Part shown: in pieces, positions 41,271-52,621 of the stretch
Layout: each line of letters begins with the position of its first letter
Position numbering within the stretch: the first letter of the stretch is position 1
Assembly (NCBI GenBank): GCA_049999765.1
Contig: JBNGIQ010008494.1
Location: 1-64,000, forward strand
Length of the DNA: 64,000 nucleotides
Direction: 5' to 3'
DNA from: Phaeoceros laevis
Lineage: Eukaryota; Anthocerotophyta; Anthocerotopsida; Notothyladales
Translations under genes and position numbers: made by a program
The notes under the pieces: model-generated
Seen by the model: only the letters and a program-made list of their open reading frames with translations
What the model was told of the DNA's origin: nothing
Databases searched by the model: none

Positions 41271-43889
41271 TCAATGTCGACCCTTACAGCTACAGGACCC
41301 CGCCTTGAATCGATGCACACAGTATGCGTCCCTTACAACGATGTCCCTCTTTTCAACCCTTGACATAATCTCGGTGGAAGAGTGGCAGTCGCTGCACATC
41401 CGCAGGTTTTTCGTTACCAGCAGGGGTGTGCCATTGGGAGTGTTCAAGAGACCAAACGCCAAAGCTAGCTTCTCAGCATGGCCACACAGTTCATCTTCCT
41501 TCTCCTTCTCAGACACTGGCTTCAACACCAGCTTGGTGTGTGGCACGTGGTTCCCTTCCTCCTTCAAACGCTCATTTGTGCTACGAACCTTGCATGAAAG
41601 GTCACCCCTTTCTTCCCCCACAACAAATGTATGCACCTGCTTGTTCACCTCAATGCCTGCCACTGCAGGTTTCTTGTTAGCTCCTGCCAGCTTTCTCAAC
41701 CTTTCGATTCTATCTACATCTGCCCACCTGTCTACATCTGCGTACATATTGGCCATGAGCACATACGCACCGGCACACTCAGGATCCAGCTCAACAAGAC
41801 TCTCAAAACAACGTGTTCCCCGCTCTATATCCCCATGATTCTTGCAGGCATTCAGCAATGACATCAACCCAACAGCATTGTTTTCGAACCCAGCTGATTT
41901 CAGCACCATCTCTGCCTCACCTAAATGGCCTGCCCGCCCAAGAAGATCAACCATGCACACATAATGCTCAGTTGTCGGGTTGAGGCCATGCTGTTTCACC
42001 ATGGCATCAAAATACAGTCGACCCTTGCCGACCAGCCCCTCATGACTGCATGCCACTAGAAGGCAAGTAAATGTGGATTCATTGGGCTGGATACCAGCCA
42101 CCGTCATCTCTTCAAAACAGGCTGTAGCCTTGAGGCCTTCATTATTTGTACCATGCCCACTTATCATAACGTTCCATGTCACCACATCTTTTGTGGGCAG
42201 ACTATCAAACACTTTGCGTGCTTCTTCCAACTGGCCACATTTTGCATACATATTTACGAGGCAATTGCCTAGAACTATATCACCTTCAAGCAGTTTTCTT
42301 TTTGCGATCCCTGAATGCAGCTGCCTGCCCTGCTGTAGAGCACCAGCACTTGTACAAGCCTTCAGGAGGCACACAAAAGTAACACTGTTTGCTAGAATCA
42401 GGCCTTCCTGCTCCATCTTTGCATACAATGTGAGCGCCTCGGGACCGAGCTCATGCTCAGCATACCCATTTATCATGGCAGTCCATGTAACCGCATCCTT
42501 TGTGGACAGACTGTCAAACACTCTCCGTGCATCTTCCAGCTTGCCACATTTGGCATACATATTTACGAGACAGTTGCCCAGTACGATGTTACCTTCCAGT
42601 CCTCTTTCCACAATCTGTGAGTGAAGCTGCCTGCCCTGTTGTAGAGCACCAGCACTTGCACAAGCCTTCAGGAGGCAAGCAAACGTAACTCTGTCTGCTA
42701 AAATTAGGCCTTCCTGCTCCATCCTTGTATACAATGCGAGCGCCTGGGGACCGAGCCCATGCTCAGCATACCCATTTATCATGGCAGTCCATGTTACTGC
42801 ATTTTTTGTGGACAGACTGTCAAATACTTTGCGTGCATCTTCCAATTCCCCACATTTTGCATACATGTCCACCAGGCAGCTGGAAACAAAAGAGTGGTGC
42901 TGCATGCCACTCTCCAACACATCAGCGTGCACCTGCGTGCCAGATTGCACATCTTTCGCTTTTGCACAAGCTTGCAGGGTAGCGACAAAAATGTGACTAT
43001 TTGGCTCCAAACCTGAGCTGCGCATCTCATTGTACAGTTGAATGGCGTCACTAGGTTTTTCTTGTTCAGCATATGCATATATGATGGAGAACCACATGAA
43101 GACATCAGGTCTGGCCACTCTTTTGAACACCTCCATTGCCTCCAGTAACCGGCCTTGACATGCATACATGCGCAAGAGATGGTTTCCTAAAAATGCACTG
43201 GGTCCGTATCCAAGCTTGACAGTGAGATCATCAAGTCGTCGCCCCAACACCAGATTTTTGTCAGCCCCGCATCTCCGGATGACTCTGTACAGCAAAGAGG
43301 AGGACACACTATCGCGAGATTGTGTCTCCGCCAAGACGGTCAAAGCGTCCACTGCTCGACTTAGCTGCCCATTCTCACAGAGTTGTTCGATTGCAGCCTG
43401 AGCCGTTCCGTACCCTTGGCACTCTGACACCATCGGAGAGGCAGCATTATGATGCAACGCGGGGTTAAATGTAGGCTGAGCAGACTGTCCAACCCGCTTG
43501 TCCAAGACAGCCAGCTGCGCATCCACCCAGTCAGGCTTGTAGAAGTTGTTCAGCCATAGGTGCTCCTTGGACTCCCTGTGCCTGAAGTCCGGAGAGCGGG
43601 GGCTCTTCTTGTTCGTCCTGCAGTCCGACCACAATGTGGGGTCCAAGAAATACTGGCTCCACAACAGCTCCTGCCGCTCTCCTGCACTGCTAGTGTCCGG
43701 TATGCCTACCTTGGCTGCTAAGCAACTGCATGGCACGAAGGCATGGCTTCTGTTAATCCATTGCCTCGGAAGCACATTCAAACTCCCCTCCAGCTCCAGG
43801 ATGTGGGCCTGCCCCCCAGCTGTGGGCGTCCAAAACCGCTGATGTTGCATCCCGTTCGTAGTGCGCACTTGCAGGTGGAGCATTTGCAT
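41271..43889 (-). CDS. PLS-class PPR protein with C-terminal DYW:KP domain and N-terminal PDF motif
   Basis: Single exon, 872 aa. Residues about 72-131 hold the PDF-like block: LLWSQYFLDPTLWSDCR, then RSPDFRHRESKEHLWLNN, then KPDWVDAQLAVLDK. A PLS array follows, with repeats such as LVNMYAKCGKLEDARRVFD and TKDAVTWTAMINGYAEH; neighbouring triplets are strikingly alike. E1/E2 motifs follow. The PG box is replaced by KKPAVAGIEV from about residue 739. The deaminase-type domain has HAE (804-806), CSDC and a final HRF..GSCSC cluster, and ends GRH. It is the closest relative of the PPR gene at 1097-4066: the last 134 residues of each align without gaps. By family it is a candidate organellar RNA editing factor, U-to-C for the KP class. 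Target and organelle are unknown. Confidence 0.93.
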   Translation of the reverse strand: MQMLHLQVRTTNGMQHQRFWTPTAGGQAHILELEGSLNVLPRQWINRSHAFVPCSCLAAKVGIPDTSSAGERQELLWSQYFLDPTLWSDCRTNKKSPRSPDFRHRESKEHLWLNNFYKPDWVDAQLAVLDKRVGQSAQPTFNPALHHNAASPMVSECQGYGTAQAAIEQLCENGQLSRAVDALTVLAETQSRDSVSSSLLYRVIRRCGADKNLVLGRRLDDLTVKLGYGPSAFLGNHLLRMYACQGRLLEAMEVFKRVARPDVFMWFSIIYAYAEQEKPSDAIQLYNEMRSSGLEPNSHIFVATLQACAKAKDVQSGTQVHADVLESGMQHHSFVSSCLVDMYAKCGELEDARKVFDSLSTKNAVTWTAMINGYAEHGLGPQALALYTRMEQEGLILADRVTFACLLKACASAGALQQGRQLHSQIVERGLEGNIVLGNCLVNMYAKCGKLEDARRVFDSLSTKDAVTWTAMINGYAEHELGPEALTLYAKMEQEGLILANSVTFVCLLKACTSAGALQQGRQLHSGIAKRKLLEGDIVLGNCLVNMYAKCGQLEEARKVFDSLPTKDVVTWNVMISGHGTNNEGLKATACFEEMTVAGIQPNESTFTCLLVACSHEGLVGKGRLYFDAMVKQHGLNPTTEHYVCMVDLLGRAGHLGEAEMVLKSAGFENNAVGLMSLLNACKNHGDIERGTRCFESLVELDPECAGAYVLMANMYADVDRWADVDRIERLRKLAGANKKPAVAGIEVNKQVHTFVVGEERGDLSCKVRSTNERLKEEGNHVPHTKLVLKPVSEKEKEDELCGHAEKLALAFGLLNTPNGTPLLVTKNLRMCSDCHSSTEIMSRVEKRDIVVRDAYCVHRFKAGSCSCKGRH

Positions 43890-45283
43890 GGTTTTTCAGC
43901 AGTACCAGTCCTGTGCATAGTATCCACTGCGTGCATAGTATCCACTGCACTGGTGTGAGTGGTGTCATTGGTAAACTGTAACAAACGTAATGCGCAAAGC
44001 CGCAAACAACTACTCCAAACTTTTTTTGAAGCTTTTACTGTTTTTTCACGTTTTTGACCTTTTTCTCGTCTGGTCACTGGTGTCAGTGTGTCACATTCAT
44101 TTGTTGCCTAGTTTTTAGTACTTTTTACCCAGAGCTGAAATACATACATACTGTACATGAGTCGGGGTCATACTGGCATGCTCCCCTCAATGGGAACCGC
44201 ATGGCATGGGGGCCATGCCACACGCCCACGTGCACCAAGGAAGCGTGCGGGTGGAGGAGAAGCCGGTGGCCGGTGAGACGCCACGGGCAAACCAGGTAGA
44301 ACCTGGTGACCTGGTGTTGCTTTACAGCAGGCGCCGAGCCACAGGAAGGGAATGATTGACTGACGGCAAAAGGAAGCCATAGTACTGCCCCTCGCACAAT
44401 TTAGTCCACCACGCGGTTTTCGTCGCCTGCCCATCGGAAAAAGACACGCAAACGGGTGTAGATCGCTCGAGGAACGGCCAGACAAGTTCCCCTCAAGGCA
44501 AACCTGAGCTCAAACCTCGTACCGCATCGCCCGGAGTTGGCTTGGACGTTTCCTCCTCCCAGCTTCCTCCATCCTCCATTGCGTGGCGTAGTCCTCTTCC
44601 TTCACCCCTGCTCTCGCATACAACCTCTCTATCGTTTGCCGTGCGGGCTGGGACACTTGGCTCGTGGTACGCTTGGCTGCCTGCATTCCCACAAAGACGG
44701 GACTGGGAAGTGAGGAGCTAGGTGAGGCCGTCACTCGGGTGTGCTGTCATTTATGCCGGTTTTTGCGTTGTAATACTCCCAGATTGGTAAACATCCCTTG
44801 TTTGCTCTCACTCTGGCATGGGATCGTGCTACAATTAGCACAGGGCTGGCCAGAACAAGTTTCGTAGATTCCGGGTCAATAATTTGGATTTCTTAGAAGA
44901 GTGAGGGCGTGATTGCGTGGTTGCGTGGTTGTGGCAAGGCCCGGTTCTCCCGGTGAGGACTCTAGGAATGTAGCCTCTTGCTTCCCACCTTTGACTCCGC
45001 ATTCAGTCCACGATGTAGGGCCAGCTCAGGTGAGAGCTTCCTAAGCCAGTAGTTCGTTGTCCGATGTTGTGAAGGAGGCGGTCCGGGTGGCTGGGCCGTC
45101 AGTATGGGTCAGTGCTGGCCTAGCCAAGATGTCGTTCCACATTCTGACCTTAGTACCAGGTTGCAATTTGCTCGCTGCTTGTCGGAGTGTTGGTCCGGCA
45201 ATGGACTATTTCGATGCGGTACTGCTGGACAGTGGCTGAGGGGAGTGAGTGGGTGTTGCAGGATTTTGGATGCGTGGATCGCG
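43890..45283. other. Intergenic, no gene seen
   Basis: About 1.4 kb upstream of the PI-PLC gene. An 8-bp inverted repeat (TGGCATGG ... CCATGCCA) lies near 44202-44220. Nothing supports a gene. An in-frame ATG at 45104 could extend the PLC N-terminus by 60 residues. Confidence 0.5.
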
Positions 45284-47936
45284 ATGCCAGGACTTTTTCA
45301 TTGCCTGCCTGATGTGCATCTCCCTCATGGACGACCAAGAAGCGTCCCTGAGCTTGTCAAGAGCTTGTTCGACCAAGCTACCAACGGGAAAGAGCACATG
45401 AATCCTTTGGATCTTTCAGGTTTCATCGCAAAAGTACAGGGCGATCCATCAGTTGATGAGGTTCAAGCTGCGGACATAATCTCGAAATTCATTAGCGAAA
45501 CGAAGTCCCATTCCCACCACATTTTCGGTTCACATGGCAGCAAAGGGGGAAGTGCCCCCAAGGCGGAGCTTGATTTGCAGGGCTTTTTCAATTATCTGCT
45601 GCACAGCGAGCACAATCTTGCCGAAGCAGTTCACTCCAAGGTATTGAATGGGCCTCTAGGCATGTTTGCTTCTCCTTACACGTTTGTTCTCGTCAGTCCA
45701 TGTAAGTAATGCGGATATTTCTGGGCAGCCCTCGCACGATATGACGGCGCCTCTTTCCCACTACTACATATATGCCAGTCACAATTCATACTTGACCGGG
45801 AACCAGCTTACATCAAAGTCAAGCACAGTTCCCATTGTGAAAGCTCTACAGAACGGATGCCGTGTAATCGAGCTGGACTGCTGGGAACGCAAGGGGAAGA
45901 TCATGGTTCTGCATGGGAAGTAAGTAGACAAACGGCAGTGCTTGCATATGTCTAGGCGACTCCTGACTTCTTTTGCAAGTTTGACCTAGTTCACACAAAG
46001 CAAATACTTCCCCTGTGTGTAGTAGCTGTATTGTTTCTGAGCTTTTGCTAATCCCTTCTGCTTAACAGCACTTTGACCAAGCCTGTGGCCTTTGCCGACT
46101 GCATCAAAGCCATCAAGGACAACGCTTTTGTTGCTTCGGACTACCCAGTTATCATAACAATTGAGAACCATCTGCCAGTTGACCTGCAACCACAAGCTGC
46201 CCAGGTGACATAATGATTCTCTTCTCCAAACGTTCTTCAGCTTTTGAGGCAGTCTGGGACCTATTTTCATCTAATCTATTGTGTCTTGTAGATAATTGTT
46301 GAGACTCTAGGTGACTTGCTCTTCATTCCGCCTCCAGAAGAGCGACCACCCAAGTTGTACCGTTCCCCGGAAGAACTGAAAGGGAAAATAATTATATCTG
46401 ATAAGCCTGCCGGGGAATGTGTGGAGGAGCAGGTGTGGAAGAACTCAAAATCTCTTGTTACACGGAATGGGTTCTTGCTTTAACTTGAGGTTGTACCTTA
46501 AGGTCACCTATGTTGACGCAGGTGGAGGAGGACCCTGATGCTGCTGCCGAAGTTTTACCAGATATATTGGCGAAACCAACAGAAAATGACGCTCCAAGAA
46601 AGGTAGCTCCAGGCAAGAAAAGGGACAAAGCAGCCAAGTACACCGTACAGAAGGCAGCAGCAGCTATGGCTGCAATAACTAGTCACAAGACAGATCCAGC
46701 TGAGGAGCAGCAAGAACTCGCTGTAGAATTTGCACAGCTCCTCTACATTTATTGTGAGAAACCATCCGAGATGAAGGATGCAGTCGATCGCCAGCATGAG
46801 CTTGTATCCGGTCAAACATGTACTATGGCTAACTTGAGTGAGCCCCAATTGAAGAAATTCATTGACAACAATGGTGGTTCTCTTATAGAGTAAGTCTCTG
46901 CTCATGACACATGTGCGTACTTCGAAGCAACACAGTTCATCTATCGTCTGGACCTTTTTTCATGATGTGGAGTTCTCCTCATGCAGGTACACAAAGACAA
47001 ATCTGGGCAGGATGTATCCATTTGGCCTGCGATTTGATTCGTCAAATGCAGACCCTATGATTGCATGGTGCCACGGATTTCAACTTGCTGCAATGAACAT
47101 GCAAGGACAGAATCGAGCCTCATGGGTAGCCGATGCATTTTTTAAGGGCAATGCTAAGTGTGGTTATGTAAAGAAACCTGACATTTTTCTCAAAGAAAGC
47201 CGACTTGATAATGAGTATATAGCAAACCTGCCCCCCAAGCTCATTATTAAGGTGCAGTTCTCATGTGGGAGATTTATCCGGTTTTTTTGTTTTGAGATAA
47301 GATTGGGTCCATGTGTGAGATTGGGGCAGCCTGATGTGATACTGGGCTGTTCTTATCTGCAGGTTAAGGTGCTGACTGCGACAGATTGGCACAAGCGGTT
47401 CGATTTGTTCAAGAAGCCTGACTTTTATGCCAAGGTAACCTGCAGTTCCTGTAGCTGTGGTTTGTGTTGAGTTCTTTCTGAGAGAGCCAAACTCTGATGT
47501 CAAATCTCCTTCAAGTGCAGCTCGGAGTGCATGGTGTGCCTGCTGATCAAGTGAAAAAAAAGACTTCAGTGGCGAATAGAACCAGGGAACCGATCTGGGA
47601 AAAGGAGCCTTTTGAGTTTTCACTCAAAGGTAGGAGCCTTTTTGTTCATGTTTCTTTTAACATACCATGATGGCTGGATGTAATTTCACTGATGACGTCC
47701 TTTCACTCCTGGCTGCAGTTCCAGAAATCGCCATTCTGAGACTTGAAGTCTGGGAAGACGACGCGCTCCAGCGTAATGATTTTGTTGGACAAGCTTGCAT
47801 TCCTGTGAGCCACTTACAGCCTGGCATCCGTAACATTTCTTTGCGCTCCAAAAAGAACGTAGCTACTGGGGCCAAGATGCTTTGTGAGTTCAGTCTGGAG
47901 CCTCTTAATGGCTTTACTTGGAGCGAAGCTTTGTGA
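45284..47936 (+). CDS. PLC: Phosphoinositide-specific phospholipase C (plant PLC)
   Basis: Nine exons, 45284-45640, 45729-45919, 46069-46204, 46292-46432, 46522-46889, 46987-47251, 47363-47434, 47521-47629 and 47719-47936, give 618 aa. An EF-hand-like N-terminal region (about residues 1-119, no PH domain, as in plants) precedes the X box: YYIYASHNSYLTGNQL with a catalytic His, LDCWERKGKIMVLHGN, and YPVIITIENHLPVD. An acidic/basic linker with EEDPDAAAEVLP and GKKRDKAAKY follows. The Y box starts YTKTNLGRMYPFGLRFDSSN, then WCHGFQLAAMNMQG. A C2 domain ends the protein (LRLEVWEDDALQRNDFVGQ). It hydrolyses PtdIns(4,5)P2 at the plasma membrane in a Ca2+-dependent way. Both catalytic His residues are present, so it is probably active. 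The first Met is uncertain. Confidence 0.93.
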
Positions 47937-48882
47937 TTAGAAGGAAAAATGAAGGCGACAACCACTAGGAGATGGGGAAGTGAGGTGTCACAGGTGAAGT
48001 AACGTGCATCACATTTCATGGTCTACTAGTGATGATAGTGATGGACAACACGGCCGAGCTCTACAACCATTTTTCCTACTAGGGCAACAACGCCCAAGAG
48101 GGAGGCCAAGGAAGAGCAAGGAGAAAACGTCCTTTCAAGATGCGCAATGATGGGATTGAGGAGTTGAGAAGAAAGTCTTCAACCGTGGTAAAATCCTATG
48201 CATGTCCGCATCTTAAGAAGCATGATAATACGTGCTGTCTTGTTTCAGTATTCAAATTTTGTTGTACAAAATGATTGTGCTCCAAATTTGTGAGCGAGGC
48301 TAGTTGAGTTTTGTTGATGCTTCGGACACCTACCTGAAACAGGTTTCGAGAAGTGATAGATTCGCTAATGCACCTATACTACCACAAGTTTGGATAACCA
48401 ATCAAGGAGGCTGGGAAAGTGAAAGTGTTATGCATGTTATTCACAGAGTCGTTAATATGTTCGAAGTACGAAACTCAGACGTGCGGCAGCTACGATGCTT
48501 TCGTTATGTCACACGTAACCATATGTATCTATGTATGTATACCTGCACAAAGTAAGCAGTCTTTTCTTGTGCCATCTTGACTCTCCAACTACGCCCATCA
48601 GTGAGAAGCTAATACAAATCAGCTCAGGTGCCGTCGAGGTTAATATATAGGCACTGACGCGCGACTTCCCGCCTCCAGAAAGGTTTGTAACAAAAACCCC
48701 CTTGCTATCAACCGACTGGATGCTCCCCTTAAGACTTGAGAGTTGAAGCCTATCAACAGCCGTGAAGGAGCTGATTAGTGCCTTCTGTCTCTGCAGACAG
48801 GGTCCACAATAATGGTTGCGACAATGTGGTTGACTCCGGGTCATTTGGAAATTGTGCTGTAGCTCTCAACACAAGCTTTAGC
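47937..48882. other. Convergent 3' flanks, no gene seen
   Basis: About 950 bp between the convergent PLC and Ycf49-like genes. No recognisable ORF or repeat was found. Confidence 0.5.
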
Positions 48883-49989
48883 TCAAGGAGCAGTTTGATT
48901 CTCCCGGGCAGCCAAGTATATACGGAACGCCGCAATCCACATTGTGAAATTGCCAATGAGCGTAAGTGCACCTTGCAGCACGACCAACTCCTGCACCCAT
49001 TAAAATCGCTTTAGCAAATAGACTGAGACTCGTAAGCAACAACATAAGCGATCGAAAAACCGTAGAGAGAACGGATGGTTGTCTCACCGCTAAGGAATCT
49101 GTATTGTAGAAGAAATGCCACGTACAAGCACACATAGCCCCGCCCAGCAAGGGGACCTGTTTGAGAGTACCACCAGACAAAGATTAGTCCCACTCAGACA
49201 AAGGCTATCAGAAGGACTGTACTCGTAAAAGGGGAAAAAAAAGCAACTATACCATTCCCCATGCCAGGCCTTTCCATGCGGCCTTCCCCGGGGTGTCTCC
49301 ATATTGCCACACCAAGCTCATGGCTGTGATCCTGCCGCAATAAAGACGACACTTACGAGTTTTTCTCTCTGCAAACTGCCATCAAAATCAGTCCCACATC
49401 CATTTTATAACTCGCTGGAAGAAAATCTGCATTGGAAACGGAACCTAGAGCTCAGAAGCCAGAAAACGGGTTCGTGGCTACTCTCAGTGAAAGTTCTTTC
49501 ATAATTGTCCTCCAATTGCCACAAGTGAAGTCACCAGTTGAGCAAGAAACTGGCAGCCACGTACCATTCAGCAACGCTGGCGACGTGGATCGTCCAAGTA
49601 GGCAAGGACAGGGCGTTGGCTGGCTCCCTAGCCAGCAGCTCCGTGAATTGCGTTACCACACTCCCTGCTGAAGCCTCAACGGCTGAGGCCATCTCTGGAA
49701 GAATCATGGCAGCAGCAACAGTTGCAATTCCTACAGCACTTCCATTCAACAAGACTTCCCATTGAACCTCTTTGCTACAATGAGTGCCTGTGGCAAGGGG
49801 TGAAGCAGCATGCTGAGCTGCAGGGAGAGAACTGCCTTGCTCGGCCATTCGAGCCTTGGCACCGCTGCGGTTGCTTGAGAGCAGAGCGCCATTCCAACAA
49901 GCCACCGGAGCTGACTGCAAACCAGAAGCTTGCGCAGAGGAACCTAGCCATAGAGTGCGACCAAAGGAACCCCCCAGAACAGCCATCAT
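48883..49989 (-). CDS. Ycf49-like (DUF2499) chloroplast membrane protein
   Basis: Four exons (high to low), 49989-49551, 49323-49253, 49156-49088 and 48990-48883, give 228 aa. The first 100 or so residues are Ser/Ala/Gly-rich and transit-like. The DUF2499 core follows: LPTWTIHVASVAEWYVA, then MSLVWQYGDTPGKAAWKGLA, VPLLGGAMCACTWHFFYN and LQGALTLIGNFTMWIAAFRI. This core is conserved between cyanobacterial Ycf49 and plant nuclear homologues and contains two or three hydrophobic helices. It is expected in the plastid. Its biochemical function is not established. The first donor (CCA|GTTTCT) is weak but is the only one found that restores the conserved junction. It is divergent from the HSPA12-like gene. 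Confidence 0.88.
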
Positions 49990-50407
49990 AGCTCAAAATC
50001 CTCTGGTCGTCAGATACCTTGCTAGCTCGCAATGGCGTCACAAGCCCTAGAGTGCGTTGACACGGTCGTCTTCCGGCAGAGACGGAAAGAGTGTTACCAA
50101 GTTTACTCGGAGGCTTCGCTTCGAAGCCACGTCCTTGTGGCAGTCAAGCAGATCCACTTGACACCAGAATAACCGTTAAGACCCCCTCGACGCGGACAGG
50201 GCGGGTGTTGGCCACTTCCGCCACGATCTTCACGCGGAAGTGGTTGCCAAGATTCCAAGGCTCTACTGTGTGACAACTTAGTCTCTTAAACTCTTGGTGC
50301 CAATTTGGCAACCTGGTAGCTCGCACAATCTCTTCTTGGCTGAGCATTTTCTTTCCTGCACCGATTGATTCGGAGTTTTGTGTTGTGCTTGGCTGGTGAG
50401 GTGCAAG
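49990..50407. promoter_or_regulatory. Bidirectional upstream region (Ycf49-like / HSPA12-like) with imperfect palindrome
   Basis: A 418-bp gap between divergent genes. Positions 50208-50250 hold an interrupted palindrome with a perfect 9-bp core (CACTTCCGC at 50213-50221 and GCGGAAGTG at 50234-50242). The arms extend imperfectly to TTGGC/GCCAA. A role in regulation is possible but not shown. Confidence 0.45.
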
Positions 50408-52621
50408 ATGGATATGGAGACAGAGCAAGACGAGGAATCAGGAGCGAGGGTAGTGGTGGGTGTGGACTTCGGTACAACGTTTTCCGGATTTGCATTCTGC
50501 CACAAGGCAGATCCTCACAAGATTCACACTTTCTACGAGTGGCCCAACCAGGTGAAGGGAGGCAGCAAGCCCTACTGCAAGACGCAGACGAGCCTGCATT
50601 ACGTCCGCAAGAAGGACTCTCATGGCCCGCCGAGCAGCTTGCGTGATTCCGATTATGAGCTAAAGAGTTGGGGCTGGTCTGCCCAAGTTGATTACCTGGA
50701 AGCTCTTCAGGCTGCTTCCAGAAAGAGTGGCGGCAGAAATTTTGATGATTGGGTGCCGAAGAAAGTGGTGGAGGGGGAGGAGAATGGGCAAGATTTGCAA
50801 CAGGAAGTAGGTTACTTTGTGAAAAGGTTCAAGGTCCGTCTGGCAAGTCGGTTGCCCCAGAATGACAGATCTTCAAGACATTCCAAGCCTTGGGTCGTCA
50901 AGCAAGAAAGACCTTTGGTCAGTTCGAATCACTCGAGCAGGGGAACAACCATCCGTCTATCAGCAATGCAGCTCACAAGAAGAATATTTGGTGTTCGTCA
51001 CAGTCCCAAATCGGACAGGCAGGTGGAAGAATGGGAGAGCATCAAGTTGGAGCTGGAGGGTCAACGTAGGCAGGACTTGCTGCTTCCAGCAACCCAAGCT
51101 GGTGATTTTCGTTCTTCTCCTAATGTGCTCGACGAGCTTCCACCTGGCATGACTGTGGAGAGAGCTATCTCCGATTACCTCAGCAAGATGGTTGATTTCA
51201 TCATCGAGCACCTCCAGCAGACATACGGCAAGCAGCTGAGCAAGAGAGATGTTCAGTGGTGCCTGACCGTGCCTGCCATTTGGGACGACCGAGCAAAGCA
51301 GCACATGAGAAGCTGTGCCGAAAAAGCAGGCATGGTGACAGGCTTGTTCTGCCCGGAAGAGTCTGCACCCTTTGCCAGTTCTTACCCTCTGAAGATAATT
51401 CTGGAATCTGAGGCGGCCTCTGTCTACTGTGTAACCAAGTCTAAGCAGACAGGCTTGTCGAAGGGGTCACAGTTTCTTGTGGCTGATGTTGGAGGAGGGA
51501 CTGCAGATATTGTGGTCCATGTCAAGCAGAACGACGACGACATGGATAGGTTGATCATCCATGAAGCAAAGCAGAGCACAGGGGGCTTATGTGGGGGCTC
51601 TCATGTGGACCAGAATTTTCTCGACTTCCTGTCCCACAAGATTGGATGCTTTGATGACTACGTGGTGCAGAATCCCACACTGGTTCCTCTCATTCTACGG
51701 CGGTGGGAAGAGATCAAGTGCACGTTCGATGGGTCTCCCACCTGGGATCAGTGTGTGGATTTTGAGGTACCACGCAAGCTTGCTGCAGCCTGGGAGAGCC
51801 ATGAAACAGAAAAACGCAAGCTGGGTCTGGTACCAGCAGGCCAGAAAACCGCAGCCAACTATGACGAACTGAACATCACCTGTTCGGAGATGAAGATGAT
51901 ATTCGATCCAGTCATCGACGAGATACTGGAGCTCATCAGAGCACAGATGTCCGCCGACATCAAGGTGCTGATGATGGTTGGGGGCTTCTCAGCGTCACCT
52001 TATCTGAGGAGAAGATTGAAGGGAGCCTTCGGTCTGCAAGTGGAGGAGATCATCTGCCCGCCCGACCCTGGAAGTGCCATCTGCCAGGGGGCTGTGGTGA
52101 TGGGTGCATCACCCAGGAGCATCATCACGTCCAGAATCGTGAAGAGGACGTACGGCATTGCCACCTTCAGAAACACATCCAGCATGGATCCACCCGGTTC
52201 CAAGGTGCTGTGTGATGGAAAATGGAGGTGCAGGGATGGCTTTCACATCTTTGTGAGGAAAGGGGACAGGCTGGGAATCGACCACTGCGTGAAGCAGTGC
52301 TACGTGCCAGCTTTGCAGGACCAGAAGGGCATCCGCTTCGACTTATTCAGCTCGACTTCTGCCACCCCAGTCTACGTGACAGAGCCTGGAGTGCAGCTGG
52401 AAGGTTCATTCCTCTTCGACATCAGCCACGACCCTTCCAGCCTGGGCAAACTGCGAAGTGTCTGCATATCCATGTACTTTGGCCGATCTTGCATCGAAGT
52501 GAGAGCCCAAAGGCAGAACTTCGGAAACGTGGACGAGGTGGTGCAGCTGGATCCTTTGGGAGGAAATGCAGACCCTTTGGTGCAGTCCTCAGGTGAGCTC
52601 CAGATGCTCATTCCCATGTAA
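50408..52621 (+). CDS. HSPA12-like Hsp70-family ATPase
   Basis: Intronless, 737 aa from the Met at 50408; an in-frame Met at 50378 would add ten residues. The actin/Hsp70 nucleotide-binding fold is clear: phosphate-1 loop VVVGVDFGTTFSGFAF, the connect segment WCLTVPAIWDDRAKQHMRSC, phosphate-2 loop FLVADVGGGTADIVVHV, and the adenosine motif VLMMVGGFSASPYLRRRL. The sequence is of the divergent HSPA12 type (ESEAASVYC, STGGLCGGSHVDQNF), not canonical DnaK/Hsc70, and lacks a standard substrate-binding domain and lid. An Arg/Ser-rich segment (about residues 140-200) is unusual. HSPA12-type proteins are best known from animals and fungi, and their clients are poorly defined. A cytosolic location is assumed because no targeting signal is visible. 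Confidence 0.9.
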   Translation: MDMETEQDEESGARVVVGVDFGTTFSGFAFCHKADPHKIHTFYEWPNQVKGGSKPYCKTQTSLHYVRKKDSHGPPSSLRDSDYELKSWGWSAQVDYLEALQAASRKSGGRNFDDWVPKKVVEGEENGQDLQQEVGYFVKRFKVRLASRLPQNDRSSRHSKPWVVKQERPLVSSNHSSRGTTIRLSAMQLTRRIFGVRHSPKSDRQVEEWESIKLELEGQRRQDLLLPATQAGDFRSSPNVLDELPPGMTVERAISDYLSKMVDFIIEHLQQTYGKQLSKRDVQWCLTVPAIWDDRAKQHMRSCAEKAGMVTGLFCPEESAPFASSYPLKIILESEAASVYCVTKSKQTGLSKGSQFLVADVGGGTADIVVHVKQNDDDMDRLIIHEAKQSTGGLCGGSHVDQNFLDFLSHKIGCFDDYVVQNPTLVPLILRRWEEIKCTFDGSPTWDQCVDFEVPRKLAAAWESHETEKRKLGLVPAGQKTAANYDELNITCSEMKMIFDPVIDEILELIRAQMSADIKVLMMVGGFSASPYLRRRLKGAFGLQVEEIICPPDPGSAICQGAVVMGASPRSIITSRIVKRTYGIATFRNTSSMDPPGSKVLCDGKWRCRDGFHIFVRKGDRLGIDHCVKQCYVPALQDQKGIRFDLFSSTSATPVYVTEPGVQLEGSFLFDISHDPSSLGKLRSVCISMYFGRSCIEVRAQRQNFGNVDEVVQLDPLGGNADPLVQSSGELQMLIPM

